Of a stretch of DNA of 64,000 nucleotides, positions 27,787 through 36,838 are shown piece by piece. Source of the DNA: Vibrio rhodolitus (GTDB taxonomy: Bacteria; Pseudomonadota; Gammaproteobacteria; Enterobacterales; Vibrionaceae); assembly GCF_003350325.1 (NCBI RefSeq), contig NZ_QLYZ01000018.1:1-64000 (forward strand), given 5' to 3'. A program made the translations under genes and the position numbers. The stretch's first letter is position 1, and every line of letters starts with the position of its first letter. The notes beneath the pieces were generated by a model. The model searched no databases. It saw nothing but the letters and a program-made list of their open reading frames with translations, and was not told where the DNA came from.

Positions 27787-27849
27787 TTGTGATCTAAACA
27801 TTGAATTCTTGAGTAAGAGTCCTCATAGTTACCCATAGAGGCGTTTACG

Positions 27850-28497
27850 ATGAATGCTATAACAGAAATTGATAAGAAAAGACTTCAAGTGAGTATTGAT
27901 ATGGCGGAAGTACGTGCCAGAGTTGACTTTAAGGTCGGTGTAGGAAGCAAAATTAACGCAGAGATTCTCTCCTTTTCAGGATTGATGACTGACAAGGAAC
28001 ATGTTGCTGTGATTTTCAAACAAGCGGACCAAACCTCGCAGGTGCCGCTAGTTAGAATGCATTCAGAGTGCTTGACGGGTGATGTGTTTCACTCTTCACG
28101 TTGTGACTGTGGTGAGCAGTTGGATGAAACCATCGACCGCATGGGTGAAGCTGGCGGCATTATCCTTTACTTGCGCCAAGAAGGTCGTGGCATTGGTCTT
28201 TACAACAAGATTGATGCCTACCGTCTGCAAAGCCAAGGTATGAATACTTACGAAGCCAATAACCACCTTGGTTTTGGCGATGATTTGCGTGATTTCACTG
28301 AAGCGGCACAAATGTTATTGGCACTGGGTGTTGATAAGATTCGCTTGGTAACTAATAACCCTAAGAAAGTGCGCGAGCTTCAAGAGCATGGCATCGAAAT
28401 CGTCGAAGTCGTAAATACCCTTGCTCATATCAAAGATGGTAACGAAAGCTATCTGAAAGCCAAAGTTTCCCACGGTAAGCACCTTCTCAAGCTTTAA
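27850..28497 (+). CDS. ribA: GTP cyclohydrolase II
   Basis: First committed step of riboflavin synthesis, opening GTP to 2,5-diamino-6-ribosylamino-pyrimidinone phosphate. 215 residues (E. coli RibA 196; this one has a short N-terminal extension). Zinc is bound by C in [10 protein letters not shown] and the pair in [10 protein letters not shown]; the active-site region [15 protein letters not shown] and the end region [10 protein letters not shown] are intact. It is stand-alone RibA, not fused to RibB. AGAGG precedes the ATG and a terminator follows. No FMN riboswitch was seen upstream. Confidence 0.94.
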   Translation: MNAITEIDKKRLQVSIDMAEVRARVDFKVGVGSKINAEILSFSGLMTDKEHVAVIFKQADQTSQVPLVRMHSECLTGDVFHSSRCDCGEQLDETIDRMGEAGGIILYLRQEGRGIGLYNKIDAYRLQSQGMNTYEANNHLGFGDDLRDFTEAAQMLLALGVDKIRLVTNNPKKVRELQEHGIEIVEVVNTLAHIKDGNESYLKAKVSHGKHLLKL

Positions 28498-28523
28498 CGT
28501 TTGATTGATTAACCTGATTTGAC

Positions 28524-28549
28524 AAAAACCTCATATTTATGAGGTTTTT
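28524..28549 (+). terminator. Intrinsic terminator of ribA
   Basis: Stem AAAAACCTCATA (28524-28535) and TATGAGGTTTTT (28538-28549) around TT, followed by TT. Confidence 0.87.
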
Positions 28550-28560
28550 TTGTTTTTGCC

Positions 28561-28621
28561 TTGCAAAAAAATTGTAAATTTGTATTATTCGCAACACGCA
28601 ATGGTAATGATAACAATTAGC
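28561..28621 (+). promoter_or_regulatory. Fur-box promoter of the imelysin operon
   Basis: GGTAATGATAACAATTAGC (28603-28621) agrees with the 19-bp Fur consensus GATAATGATAATCATTATC at 15 of 19 positions. Upstream are a possible -35 TTGCAA (28561) and -10 TATTAT (28583) with 16-bp spacing. Iron repression of the genes that follow is therefore expected. Confidence 0.7.
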
Positions 28622-28665
28622 AATACCTTTCGTAAGCAACTTCAAGCTCAACAAGGATTTTAATC

Positions 28666-29928
28666 ATGAAGGCAAAAACAGTTTTGGCACGTACAGTTGC
28701 GGCCGCTTTTCTCGTTGCAGGTACCTCAGCTTTTGCAGCAGATGTAACCAAACAACAGGTTGTTGAACATTATGCAGATTTAGCTCACGCAGTTTTCGCA
28801 GACTCCCTTTCTACTGCTAAATCTTTAGACCAATCAATCGAAGCATTTCTTGCTGCACCATCAGCAGCAAAGTTTGAACAAGTGAAGCAAGCTTGGCTTG
28901 AATCACGTGTTCCTTATCAGCAATCGGAAGTTTTCCGCTTTGGTAATGCCATTGTTGATGATTGGGAAGGGCAGCTAAACGCATGGCCTCTTGATGAAGG
29001 TCTGATCGATTACGTTTCTACTGACTACCAATACGAGCTGGGTAATGAAGGCGCGACGGCAAATATTATCGCCAATAAATCCCTCACTATTGGTGCAACT
29101 CAGCTTGATGTTGCCAAGATCACGCCAGAATTGATCGCAGAGCTCAATGAAGTAGGTGGTTCTGAAGCCAACGTTGCTTCTGGTTACCACGCGATTGAGT
29201 TTCTACTATGGGGTCAAGATCTAAACGGTACAAATGCTGGTGCTGGTGAGCGTGCTTACACAGATTTTGTGGTAGGCAAAGAGTGTACTAATGGCAATTG
29301 TGAGCGCCGTGGTGAATACCTACAGGCGGCAGCGGATCTACTGGTACAAGACCTAGAGTGGATGGAGAAGCAGTGGTCTGCATCTGAAAAAGGCAATTAC
29401 CGTGAAGAGCTGCTAAAAGATTCAGCAGATAACGGTCTACGTAAAATGTTGTTTGGTATGGGCTCGCTTTCACTTGGTGAATTGGCGGGTGAGCGTATGA
29501 AAGTTGCACTAGAAGCAAACTCGACAGAAGACGAGCACGACTGTTTCTCAGATAACACGCACAACTCTCACTACTACAATGAGCAAGGCATCTATAACGT
29601 TTACACCGGTACATACCAGAAAGTAGACGGAAGCAAACTAGAAGGTCCTGGCATTTACGCTTTGGTTGCAAACAAAGATCAAAAAGCCGCTGATGAGATC
29701 CAAAAACAGTTTGATACGACTCGTGCACAAGTCGGTCAACTGGTTACTGCAGCAGAGCAGGACAATCAGCATTTTGATCAACTGATTGCGGCGGGTAACA
29801 CACAAGGTAACGCGCTTGTTAACCAAACCATCATGTCATTGGTAGCACAAACGGCTTCGATTGAGCGTGCGGCAAATCTGATCGGTGTTGATAGCCTAAA
29901 TCCTGATACGGCTGACCACGAGTTTTAA
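28666..29928 (+). CDS. Imelysin-family iron-regulated periplasmic protein (IrpA-like)
   Basis: 420-residue M75/imelysin protein. It has a signal peptide (MKAKTVLARTV..AGTSAFA, cleavage after about residue 25). The family motif GxHxxE is intact as GYHAIEFLLWG (H175, E178), and a companion block ESRVPYQQSEVFRFGN is at about 79-94. Imelysins of the EfeO/IrpA type are periplasmic iron-handling proteins; peptidase activity is not expected. The gene is preceded by a Fur box. A hairpin terminator (29951-29970) lies before the next gene, so this product may be made in excess. Confidence 0.92.
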   Translation: MKAKTVLARTVAAAFLVAGTSAFAADVTKQQVVEHYADLAHAVFADSLSTAKSLDQSIEAFLAAPSAAKFEQVKQAWLESRVPYQQSEVFRFGNAIVDDWEGQLNAWPLDEGLIDYVSTDYQYELGNEGATANIIANKSLTIGATQLDVAKITPELIAELNEVGGSEANVASGYHAIEFLLWGQDLNGTNAGAGERAYTDFVVGKECTNGNCERRGEYLQAAADLLVQDLEWMEKQWSASEKGNYREELLKDSADNGLRKMLFGMGSLSLGELAGERMKVALEANSTEDEHDCFSDNTHNSHYYNEQGIYNVYTGTYQKVDGSKLEGPGIYALVANKDQKAADEIQKQFDTTRAQVGQLVTAAEQDNQHFDQLIAAGNTQGNALVNQTIMSLVAQTASIERAANLIGVDSLNPDTADHEF

Positions 29929-29950
29929 GCGTCGCAAGGCAATTTGCATC

Positions 29951-29970
29951 AAGGGCTCTTTTGAGCCCTT
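29951..29970 (+). terminator. Intercistronic terminator after the first imelysin gene
   Basis: Stem AAGGGCTC (29951-29958) and GAGCCCTT (29963-29970) around TTTT, followed by TTTTG. It probably lets only part of the transcription continue into the di-haem gene. Confidence 0.8.
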
Positions 29971-30051
29971 TTTTGTCCGAATATTGAGTTTGTTCAGCTT
30001 CCCTTTATCACAACAATATTAGCTGAGCATCAACACTAAGAGAGCACTGGA

Positions 30052-31446
30052 ATGATGCGGTATATAAATTCTTCTCTAGCAGCAATACTACTTTTTTCAA
30101 CCCCACTGTCTGCCATGGCAAACGAAGTCAAAACTGGCGGTAATACCGCCGTAAAAAAAGAGGGCGCCAATGCCTTTTCTTTGCCTGCGGCGAATTTACC
30201 AATGAGCAAGCGACTCGATTTTAGCGTCGGTAACAGTTTCTTCCGTAACCCTTGGGTTCAAGCGCCAGCGTCCACTGACGCGCGCGATGGCCTAGGTCCG
30301 CTGTTTAATACCAATGGCTGCCAAAACTGCCACATCAAAGATGGACGCGGTCATCCACCAGAAGCTAACGATCTCCATGCGGTATCCATGCTGGTGCGTT
30401 TGAGTATTCCGGCAATGACGCCAGAACAGAAAAAAGCACTGTTCAAAGATGGCGTGATCCCGGAGCCAACATATGGTGGACAGCTACAGGACTTCGCTCT
30501 GCAAGATCAGACGCCGGAAGGCAAAATTAATATTAGTTATCAAGAAATTCCCGTCACGTTTGCTGATGGCACGCAAGTTTCCTTGCGTAAACCAAAGCTA
30601 ACGATCAGTGAACTGGGTTACGGCGAGATGCACCCAGATACCATGATGTCGGCACGCGTTGCACCGCCAATGATAGGTTTGGGTCTATTAGAGCTGATAC
30701 CTGATGAAACACTACTTGCTTGGGTTGATGAGCAAGCGGCAGCCAACGACGGTGTCTCGGGCAAAGTGAACCGAGTTTGGGATGTACAGAAGCAAGATTT
30801 CGCCATCGGGCGATTTGGCTGGAAAGCGGGGCAACCAACGCTGATGCAGCAAAATGCGGCTGCATTTAATGGCGATGTTGGCTTAACCAGTAATCTTTTC
30901 CCTAATGAAAACTGTACGTCTAATCAGTCGATTTGTAGCGATCTGCCGAACGGTGGTAAGCCAGAGGTGAGCGATAACATTCTCGATTTCGTCGAGTTTT
31001 ACACGCAGCATTTAGCCGTGCCGATCCGCCGCAATGTTGATGATCCACAAGTTAAGCAAGGACAAGCACTGTTTAAACAAATTGGCTGCCAAAGTTGCCA
31101 TAAAGTTGATGTTAAAACTGCGAGCAGTAAAGAACTGCCAGCACTGTCTGAGCAGTTGATCCACCCATACACAGATATGCTGTTGCATGATATGGGAGAA
31201 GGTCTTGCTGATCATCGTCCAGAATACTTAGCCAGTGGCACCGAGTGGCGCACACCACCTTTGTGGGGACTTGGTTATACGCAAGAGGTCAATGGTCACA
31301 CTTACTTCTTACATGACGGACGTGCTCGCTCAATTATGGAAGCCGTGCTTTGGCATGGTGGCGAAGCTGAAAATGCGAAACAGAAAGTTCTTAAGTTAAA
31401 CCGCAATGAGCGTGACGCGTTGTTGGCGTTCCTCAACTCTTTGTAG
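30052..31446 (+). CDS. Di-haem c-type oxidoreductase-like protein (DUF1111)
   Basis: 464-residue periplasmic protein with a signal peptide (cleavage after about residue 24, SAMANE). Two haem c sites: CQNCH (90-94) and CQSCH (346-350); the ending HDGRARSIMEAVLWHGGEA is typical of the family once called thiol oxidoreductase. Its usual neighbours are imelysins, as here, which suggests redox work on iron, for example ferrous/ferric conversion next to a binding protein. That is inference. Either of two adjacent ATGs (30052, 30055) may be the start. Confidence 0.9.
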   Translation: MMRYINSSLAAILLFSTPLSAMANEVKTGGNTAVKKEGANAFSLPAANLPMSKRLDFSVGNSFFRNPWVQAPASTDARDGLGPLFNTNGCQNCHIKDGRGHPPEANDLHAVSMLVRLSIPAMTPEQKKALFKDGVIPEPTYGGQLQDFALQDQTPEGKINISYQEIPVTFADGTQVSLRKPKLTISELGYGEMHPDTMMSARVAPPMIGLGLLELIPDETLLAWVDEQAAANDGVSGKVNRVWDVQKQDFAIGRFGWKAGQPTLMQQNAAAFNGDVGLTSNLFPNENCTSNQSICSDLPNGGKPEVSDNILDFVEFYTQHLAVPIRRNVDDPQVKQGQALFKQIGCQSCHKVDVKTASSKELPALSEQLIHPYTDMLLHDMGEGLADHRPEYLASGTEWRTPPLWGLGYTQEVNGHTYFLHDGRARSIMEAVLWHGGEAENAKQKVLKLNRNERDALLAFLNSL

Positions 31447-31453
31447 AGGTCAT

Positions 31454-32494
31454 ATGAAAGGTAAAATTATTGTCGGTTGCTTAAGCAGTTTGGGCGTTTT
31501 ATTCCTCGCTGGGTGCCAATCTGATGGGCAAACTCTAGCTAAGCCTGAGCAAACCAACCATGTCAGCCAAGGCATTTACTTAGTTGAGTTAGCTGCGGCG
31601 CAGCGTTTTAGTCAGCAAGCTTCCGTACTTAATCAGCAGTTTGCTGCGTACTGCAGCACAGGAGATAGTGCCGAGCAAGTGAAGCAGCAATGGCATCAAA
31701 CCATGCTGTCTTGGATGGCGTTACAAGGTCAAGAGCGCGGACCACAAGCGGCGCTTGAGCAGAGTTGGAATGTTCAGTTCTGGCCAGATAAAAAGAACAC
31801 CACAGGACGTAAAATGTCGGGTCTAGTCGCTAAAGACAAAGCCGATTGGCAGGTTGAAGAAATTGCTGCGCAGAGTGTGACTGTGCAAGGGTTAGGCTCT
31901 CTTGAATGGCTGCTCTATGATAGCGCATCTGCGCTTACAACCGATGCCAATGCTTGTCAGCTTGGTGTTGCGATCAGTGCAAATCTTGCTAATAACGCGC
32001 ACAAAATTGCATCCGCATGGCAAAGCAACCCTTGGTCTGCGCTTAAAACAAAAGAGTGGGATTCAGAGTATATCGCACTGTTGTCTAATCAACTGGATTA
32101 CAGCATGAAAAAACTCAGTCGACCGCTAGCAAAAGTGGGTAAACCACGAGCGTATTTTGCCGAATCATGGCGCTCCGGTACTTCAATGCTAAATCTAAAA
32201 GCCAACGTGGCGGCAATGCAGCAACTCTATCTTGCTCAGGGCGATGGCTTAGATGCGCACCTGAGAGCATTGGATAAAGCCTCTTTGGCAGACCGCATTC
32301 AAGCTCAGTTTGAACTGACATTGCAAACCTGGCCAACGGAGCACAGTTTGTTTGACTTATTGCAAACGAAGCAAGGCTATCGCGAGGTAATGAGCCAATA
32401 TAACAAGTTGGAACGTCTTAACTATCTTATTCATGAAGAAGTGGCGATTGAGTTAGGTGTCGTAATAGGATTCAACGCAACCGATGGTGACTGA
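31454..32494 (+). CDS. Imelysin-family lipoprotein, second copy
   Basis: 346-residue lipoprotein: signal with lipobox LAGC (Cys21), so membrane-anchored. The imelysin fold is recognisable from WHQTMLSWMALQGQERGP and GLGSLEWLLYD, but the first imelysin's GxHxxE is GLGSLE here, so the histidine is missing. The start at 31454 has AGAGGT upstream and lies 7 bp after the di-haem gene. The 3' end overlaps the next gene by 11 bp. Confidence 0.85.
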   Translation: MKGKIIVGCLSSLGVLFLAGCQSDGQTLAKPEQTNHVSQGIYLVELAAAQRFSQQASVLNQQFAAYCSTGDSAEQVKQQWHQTMLSWMALQGQERGPQAALEQSWNVQFWPDKKNTTGRKMSGLVAKDKADWQVEEIAAQSVTVQGLGSLEWLLYDSASALTTDANACQLGVAISANLANNAHKIASAWQSNPWSALKTKEWDSEYIALLSNQLDYSMKKLSRPLAKVGKPRAYFAESWRSGTSMLNLKANVAAMQQLYLAQGDGLDAHLRALDKASLADRIQAQFELTLQTWPTEHSLFDLLQTKQGYREVMSQYNKLERLNYLIHEEVAIELGVVIGFNATDGD

Positions 32495-33560
32495 TCAAAC
32501 CCGTAGAACGCTGCTTAAGGCAGCGTTATTTGGCGCGACCGCGCCGATATTACCATTTGGCTGTGCGGGTGTTGCGCCTACACAGCCTCGCTTGGTGGGC
32601 TGTGCTTTAAATGGACGCGAGCGCTATAGTGTGGTTGTGGCGAATGAAGCAGGTGTTCCGATTCATCAATTACCACTGCCTGAGCGCGGTCATGGCGTCG
32701 CAGTAAACGCAACGCTTGGTCACGCTGTCGCGTTTGCTCGCCGCCCTGGCAGTTATTTAATGGTGTTTGATTACAATTCGGGTCAGATGTTGCACTTAAT
32801 TAAAGCGGCGTCTTCTCGCCACTATTATGGTCATGGTGTCTACTCTAATGACGGTAAATTACTGTTTGCCACCGAAGGAGAGCGCGCAACCAGTCGTGGC
32901 ATTATTGGCGTTTATGATGTGACCGATGGGTATAAGAAGCTGACAGAGTTCAGTGGCTTTGGTTTAGGACCCCATGAAGTGATCATTATGCCAGATGATC
33001 GCTTGGTTATCGGTGTTGGCGGGGTACATACTGATGGACGTACGCCATTGAACCTTGCATCGATGCAACCCAGTTTGAGTTATTTGTCCCCGCAGGGCGA
33101 TCTGTTGGAGCAGCTAACGCTAGATGATCATCACTTAAGTATTCGCCATCTCGCTCATGACGGTGATGAAACCGTGTTATGTGGTCAGCAGTATCGCGGC
33201 GATCCTGATGAATATCCCTCTTTGCTTGCGATGCATAAGCCGGGAGAAAAGCTTACCCCTCTTCAAGCGGAGCCAGAGCAATGGGCGCGGTTTAACCACT
33301 ATATCGCCAGCATAGCAGCAACCAGTGAGTGGATTTTAGCTACTTCACCAAGGGGAAACTGCTATGGAATTTGGTCGAAAGCAACAGGCAAGTTGGTTGA
33401 ACTCTCCGCTCTGCCGGATGCTTCTGGTGTGGTGGCGAAAGACGATCTGTTTTCAGTCAGCTCTGGTTCAGGGCAAGTGATCACCCAATCTCAGCCAAAA
33501 GACAAAACGGCGTCTCTTTCTGGTGTTCAATGGGACAATCATTGGAACGCAATCGGATAA
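32484..33560 (+). CDS. DUF1513 periplasmic protein
   Basis: 358 residues. The N terminus TRRTLLKAALFGA, then a hydrophobic stretch and a cysteine, looks like a Tat-type or lipoprotein export signal. The rest is likely a beta-propeller (repeated blocks such as YSVVVANEAGVPI, GHAVAFARRPG and LLFATEGE). DUF1513 proteins are regularly the last gene of imelysin-dihaem-imelysin clusters. Function is unknown. It overlaps the preceding gene and closes the operon. Confidence 0.85.
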   Translation: MVTDQTRRTLLKAALFGATAPILPFGCAGVAPTQPRLVGCALNGRERYSVVVANEAGVPIHQLPLPERGHGVAVNATLGHAVAFARRPGSYLMVFDYNSGQMLHLIKAASSRHYYGHGVYSNDGKLLFATEGERATSRGIIGVYDVTDGYKKLTEFSGFGLGPHEVIIMPDDRLVIGVGGVHTDGRTPLNLASMQPSLSYLSPQGDLLEQLTLDDHHLSIRHLAHDGDETVLCGQQYRGDPDEYPSLLAMHKPGEKLTPLQAEPEQWARFNHYIASIAATSEWILATSPRGNCYGIWSKATGKLVELSALPDASGVVAKDDLFSVSSGSGQVITQSQPKDKTASLSGVQWDNHWNAIG

Positions 33561-33634
33561 CCTACTTATATTGGCTAAACTTTTGGATAGATAACGAGCT
33601 GATAAATAAAGTAGTTTGAAATATCAAGCTACAT

Positions 33635-33674
33635 TCAAACGTCGTCGAGTTGACCATGCAGTGATGACGTTTGA
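33635..33674 (+). terminator. Likely terminator of the imelysin operon
   Basis: Stem TCAAACGTCGTC (from 33635) and GATGACGTTTGA (to 33674) with one mismatch and a 16-nt loop, followed by TTTTCTT. The rest of 33561-33798 shows only an AT-rich promoter-like region for ycbB. Confidence 0.55.
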
Positions 33675-33798
33675 TTTTCTTGCACTAAGCCTATCGCGCC
33701 AAGCTATACCGACACAAAACGTGATTTAAACAATTCACAGTCAAACAGAGAATCTCTGCCATACTTATTTTTATGATACGGAAAAAGCGCATGGAATA

Positions 33799-35334
33799 AT
33801 GTTACGAGTAACCCTGATCGTATTCGTTTTATCTCTTACTCCTACGGCTGTATGGTCACAGAGCTATTTTGAACAAATTGGCTGGACAAGCCCTAGTGAA
33901 CCTTTGAGTTTCCTCTATCCCCAGCAGGTGGAGCACGTTTATCGCAATAATGGTCAGCAACTGGTGTGGTTTGATCTGCAGCAAAGCAGCCAGTTGGAAT
34001 TTCAACTGGAACTTATTGAGCAATCTGGCGTCAGTCCGCTTATTTCCCAACTTCTCCATCAATTGCGGTTTTATCGCGAGAGTAATCAATGGTATCAATA
34101 CGATTTGTTAGCAACCGATGCGTTGATTGCTTACATGAGTTACGCGGAATTGGCGAAACACCATGGCAAGACATGGTTTTTTGAAGAGAAAATTCTCCAA
34201 CCGCTGCCGTTGCCAAGTGCAGCCGCATTGCAAGAGCTGCAGGCTTCGATTCAATCACAGCAATTGGATGCTCTAATTGATGCTTACACGCCAGATAGTG
34301 ATGATTATCAAGGCTTAATAGAGACGTACTTAAGAATCGCCAGTCAGCGTTACGATATTGTGCCTCTTTACACGCAAGAGACCCGCTTAAAGCGAGTTGG
34401 GGATCTGTTAGAAAACCGCGAAGCCTTATTGCAACGGTTACAGCAGGTCGATGTTGACCTGTTCGCTGTAGAGCGCCAGCTCGGTTATTTTGATGAACAG
34501 CTTGAGGTTGCGGTTAAGCAGTTCCAGCGAATGCACGGTCTCAAACCCGATGGGATTATAGGACCGAACACATTGCGTTGGTTAAACAAAAGCACGAAAG
34601 ATCGCCTAAAAATCATCGCGATTAATGCTGAGCGTAGTCGTATTTGGCCAGAAGAGCGCAACACGATTATTTTAGTCAATGTGCCGGGCTATCAATTGGA
34701 ATACTGGTTTGCAGGGGAGTCGATGTTTGAATCTCAGGTCATTGTCGGTAGAGAAAGCCGCCAGACACCGGTGATGACCATTAGCTTAGAATCGGTGGTG
34801 CTAAATCCAACTTGGAATGTGCCTTGGAAAATCATGGTTGAAGATATCATTCCGGCAGTGAAAGAAAACCCCGCTTACTTATCCAAGCATAACATCAAGA
34901 TCATACGTAGTTGGACATCGAGTCAGATAATCGACCCAACAATGGTGGATTGGTATGGCACTCACCCTAAAGCGTTTCCATTTCGTATGAGGCAGATGTC
35001 AGGCGAGCAAAATGCTTTAGGGCTGTATAAATTCAACACGCCCAATGACCGGGCGATCTTTCTCCATGATACGCCAAGTAAGCATTTGTTTAATGAGCCA
35101 ATGCGAGCCTATAGTTCTGGTTGCGTGAGAGTAAAGGATGCCGATCAATTCGCAGCGCGACTGCTAGAGAATCAAGGTATAGACTTAGCTGAAATTCAGC
35201 AAACCACAACGCGTTCGAATAAATCGATTCCTTTGCGCCAGCGGATCCCAGTGCATATCATCTATCAAACGGCTTGGAGTGAGGGGGGCGTTGTGCAGTA
35301 TAGGGATGATATTTACCGCCTAGATAATCAATAA
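33799..35334 (+). CDS. ycbB: L,D-transpeptidase, YcbB/LdtD type
   Basis: Periplasmic enzyme that forms 3-3 cross-links in peptidoglycan. 511 residues, shorter than E. coli YcbB (615). Signal peptide 1-20 (ending AVWS). The peptidoglycan-binding-like domain is at about 225-265 (AVKQFQRMHGLKPDGIIGPNTL). The YkuD catalytic domain (about 285-450) has His in FLHDTPSKHLF and the catalytic cysteine in YSSGCVRV. The order ycbB-ycbK-ycbL is that of E. coli. Not tightly coupled to ycbK (205 bp gap). Confidence 0.92.
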   Translation: MLRVTLIVFVLSLTPTAVWSQSYFEQIGWTSPSEPLSFLYPQQVEHVYRNNGQQLVWFDLQQSSQLEFQLELIEQSGVSPLISQLLHQLRFYRESNQWYQYDLLATDALIAYMSYAELAKHHGKTWFFEEKILQPLPLPSAAALQELQASIQSQQLDALIDAYTPDSDDYQGLIETYLRIASQRYDIVPLYTQETRLKRVGDLLENREALLQRLQQVDVDLFAVERQLGYFDEQLEVAVKQFQRMHGLKPDGIIGPNTLRWLNKSTKDRLKIIAINAERSRIWPEERNTIILVNVPGYQLEYWFAGESMFESQVIVGRESRQTPVMTISLESVVLNPTWNVPWKIMVEDIIPAVKENPAYLSKHNIKIIRSWTSSQIIDPTMVDWYGTHPKAFPFRMRQMSGEQNALGLYKFNTPNDRAIFLHDTPSKHLFNEPMRAYSSGCVRVKDADQFAARLLENQGIDLAEIQQTTTRSNKSIPLRQRIPVHIIYQTAWSEGGVVQYRDDIYRLDNQ

Positions 35335-35539
35335 GGTGGCAAGCTTCACATTGACGCAAATTTTACAAATATTTGCATTTATCAATTTATAAATATTTCT
35401 CTTTTCAGTTCAATAATTAATCTTGAATGGGCTGTTTTGAGCGCCTTTTAAGCACAGTTTATGCATTTGCACTTCATAACAGAGTTAGGTAGTGTCCATT
35501 TCGGCACGAGATCCACAGCAGTTATGAAGGTTTACAACA

Positions 35540-36082
35540 GTGCAAGTTACACGTAGAAATTTTATTAAGTTGGCAGGTAGTGGGATAGTGGTGGCGAGTT
35601 GTGCCCCAAGCGTTGCGTTAGCATCCTATCCTGACCTTTCACGTTCACTCGCACTGAACAATGTGCATACAGGTGAGAACCTAGAGACACGTTACTTTGA
35701 TGGTCAACACTATGTTTCCAAAGAACTAGTGAGAATTGACAAGATCTGTCGTGACTTTAGACGCAATGAAATCCATAAGATGGATAAGAAGTTGTTTGAT
35801 CAAATCTCTTTGATCCAAGCAGAGCTCGGGGTTGAAGCTGAGGTGCAGATCATCTCAGGTTACCGTTCACCAGCGACCAATAAAGCGTTGCGTGCTAACT
35901 CAAGCGGCGTAGCGAAAAAAAGCTACCACATGACAGGGCAAGCGATCGATTTTCGTCTCGATGGCGTTAATCTCCGCAAAGTACGCGATATTGCCCGTGA
36001 AATCAAAGCAGGTGGTGTGGGGTATTACCCAAGCAGTAACTTTGTCCACATTGACACCGGACCTGTGCGTTACTGGTCTTAA
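35540..36082 (+). CDS. ycbK: YcbK-family (DUF882, M15_3) murein peptidase-like protein
   Basis: 180-residue exported protein with a twin-arginine type signal (VTRRNFIKLAGSGIVVAS). The zinc-peptidase motifs SGYRSPATN, YHMTGQAIDFRLD and FVHIDTG are those of the MepK/M15_3 family. The E. coli equivalent MepK cuts 3-3 cross-links, the bonds YcbB makes, so the two neighbours form and open the same bond. The start is GTG with AAGG upstream. The upstream gap 35335-35539 is AT-rich. Confidence 0.9.
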   Translation: MQVTRRNFIKLAGSGIVVASCAPSVALASYPDLSRSLALNNVHTGENLETRYFDGQHYVSKELVRIDKICRDFRRNEIHKMDKKLFDQISLIQAELGVEAEVQIISGYRSPATNKALRANSSGVAKKSYHMTGQAIDFRLDGVNLRKVRDIAREIKAGGVGYYPSSNFVHIDTGPVRYWS

Positions 36083-36171
36083 CCCTGCTTTACATGATAG
36101 CCAACTCTGCTTGAGCTTAGTTAACTATCATGTCATAGTTCTGCCAGATTCGCTATATATAAGGTTTTTCT

Positions 36172-36828
36172 ATGTCTTTGAAATATCAGGTTGTTCCTGT
36201 TACCTCATTCTCTCAAAACTGTTCAATTGTGTGGTGTGATGAAACCATGAAAGGAATAGTGATTGATCCTGGTGGTGATGAGAAACAGCTCGCGGTATTG
36301 ATTAAAGAGCTGGGTGTTGAGGTTGAAAGCCTGGTACTGACCCACGGTCACTTGGACCATGTTGGTGGTACGCAAGCTTTAGCTGAATTGCTTGACGGTA
36401 AGCGTATCGTTGGTCCTCATAAAGAAGACAATTTCTGGCTACAGGGCTTGGAAGGTCAGAGCCAGATGTTTGGTTTCCCACTCACGCAAGCTTTCGAACC
36501 GGATCAATGGCTAGAAGACGGTGACACGATTACTTTTGGTAACCAAACTATGGCGGTACTTCATACACCAGGTCACACGCCAGGTCACGTTGTACTATTT
36601 AGCCAAGAAGCGCAGCTTGCGTTTGTCGGCGATGTACTGTTTAACGGCAGCATTGGTCGTACAGATTTCCCGAAAGGCGACTTCAACACACTGATCACCT
36701 CGATTAAGACCAAACTTTGGCCATTGGGTAATGAAGTACGTTTCGTTCCGGGTCATGGCCCTGAGTCAACATTTGGTCGTGAGCGTGCATCTAACCCGTT
36801 CGTAGCAGATGAGATGCCGCTATATTAA
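36172..36828 (+). CDS. ycbL: Metallo-beta-lactamase-fold hydrolase YcbL (glyoxalase II-like)
   Basis: 218-residue cytoplasmic MBL-fold enzyme. Metal ligands are in THGHLDHVGG, HTPGHTPGHV, GDVLFNGSIGRTD and VPGHGPESTFGRER. E. coli and Salmonella YcbL have type II glyoxalase activity on S-lactoylglutathione. AAGG precedes the ATG. It is convergent with the DUF2982 gene, and its terminator lies within that gene's 3' end. Confidence 0.92.
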   Translation: MSLKYQVVPVTSFSQNCSIVWCDETMKGIVIDPGGDEKQLAVLIKELGVEVESLVLTHGHLDHVGGTQALAELLDGKRIVGPHKEDNFWLQGLEGQSQMFGFPLTQAFEPDQWLEDGDTITFGNQTMAVLHTPGHTPGHVVLFSQEAQLAFVGDVLFNGSIGRTDFPKGDFNTLITSIKTKLWPLGNEVRFVPGHGPESTFGRERASNPFVADEMPLY

Positions 36829-36838
36829 TGGCTGGTTT

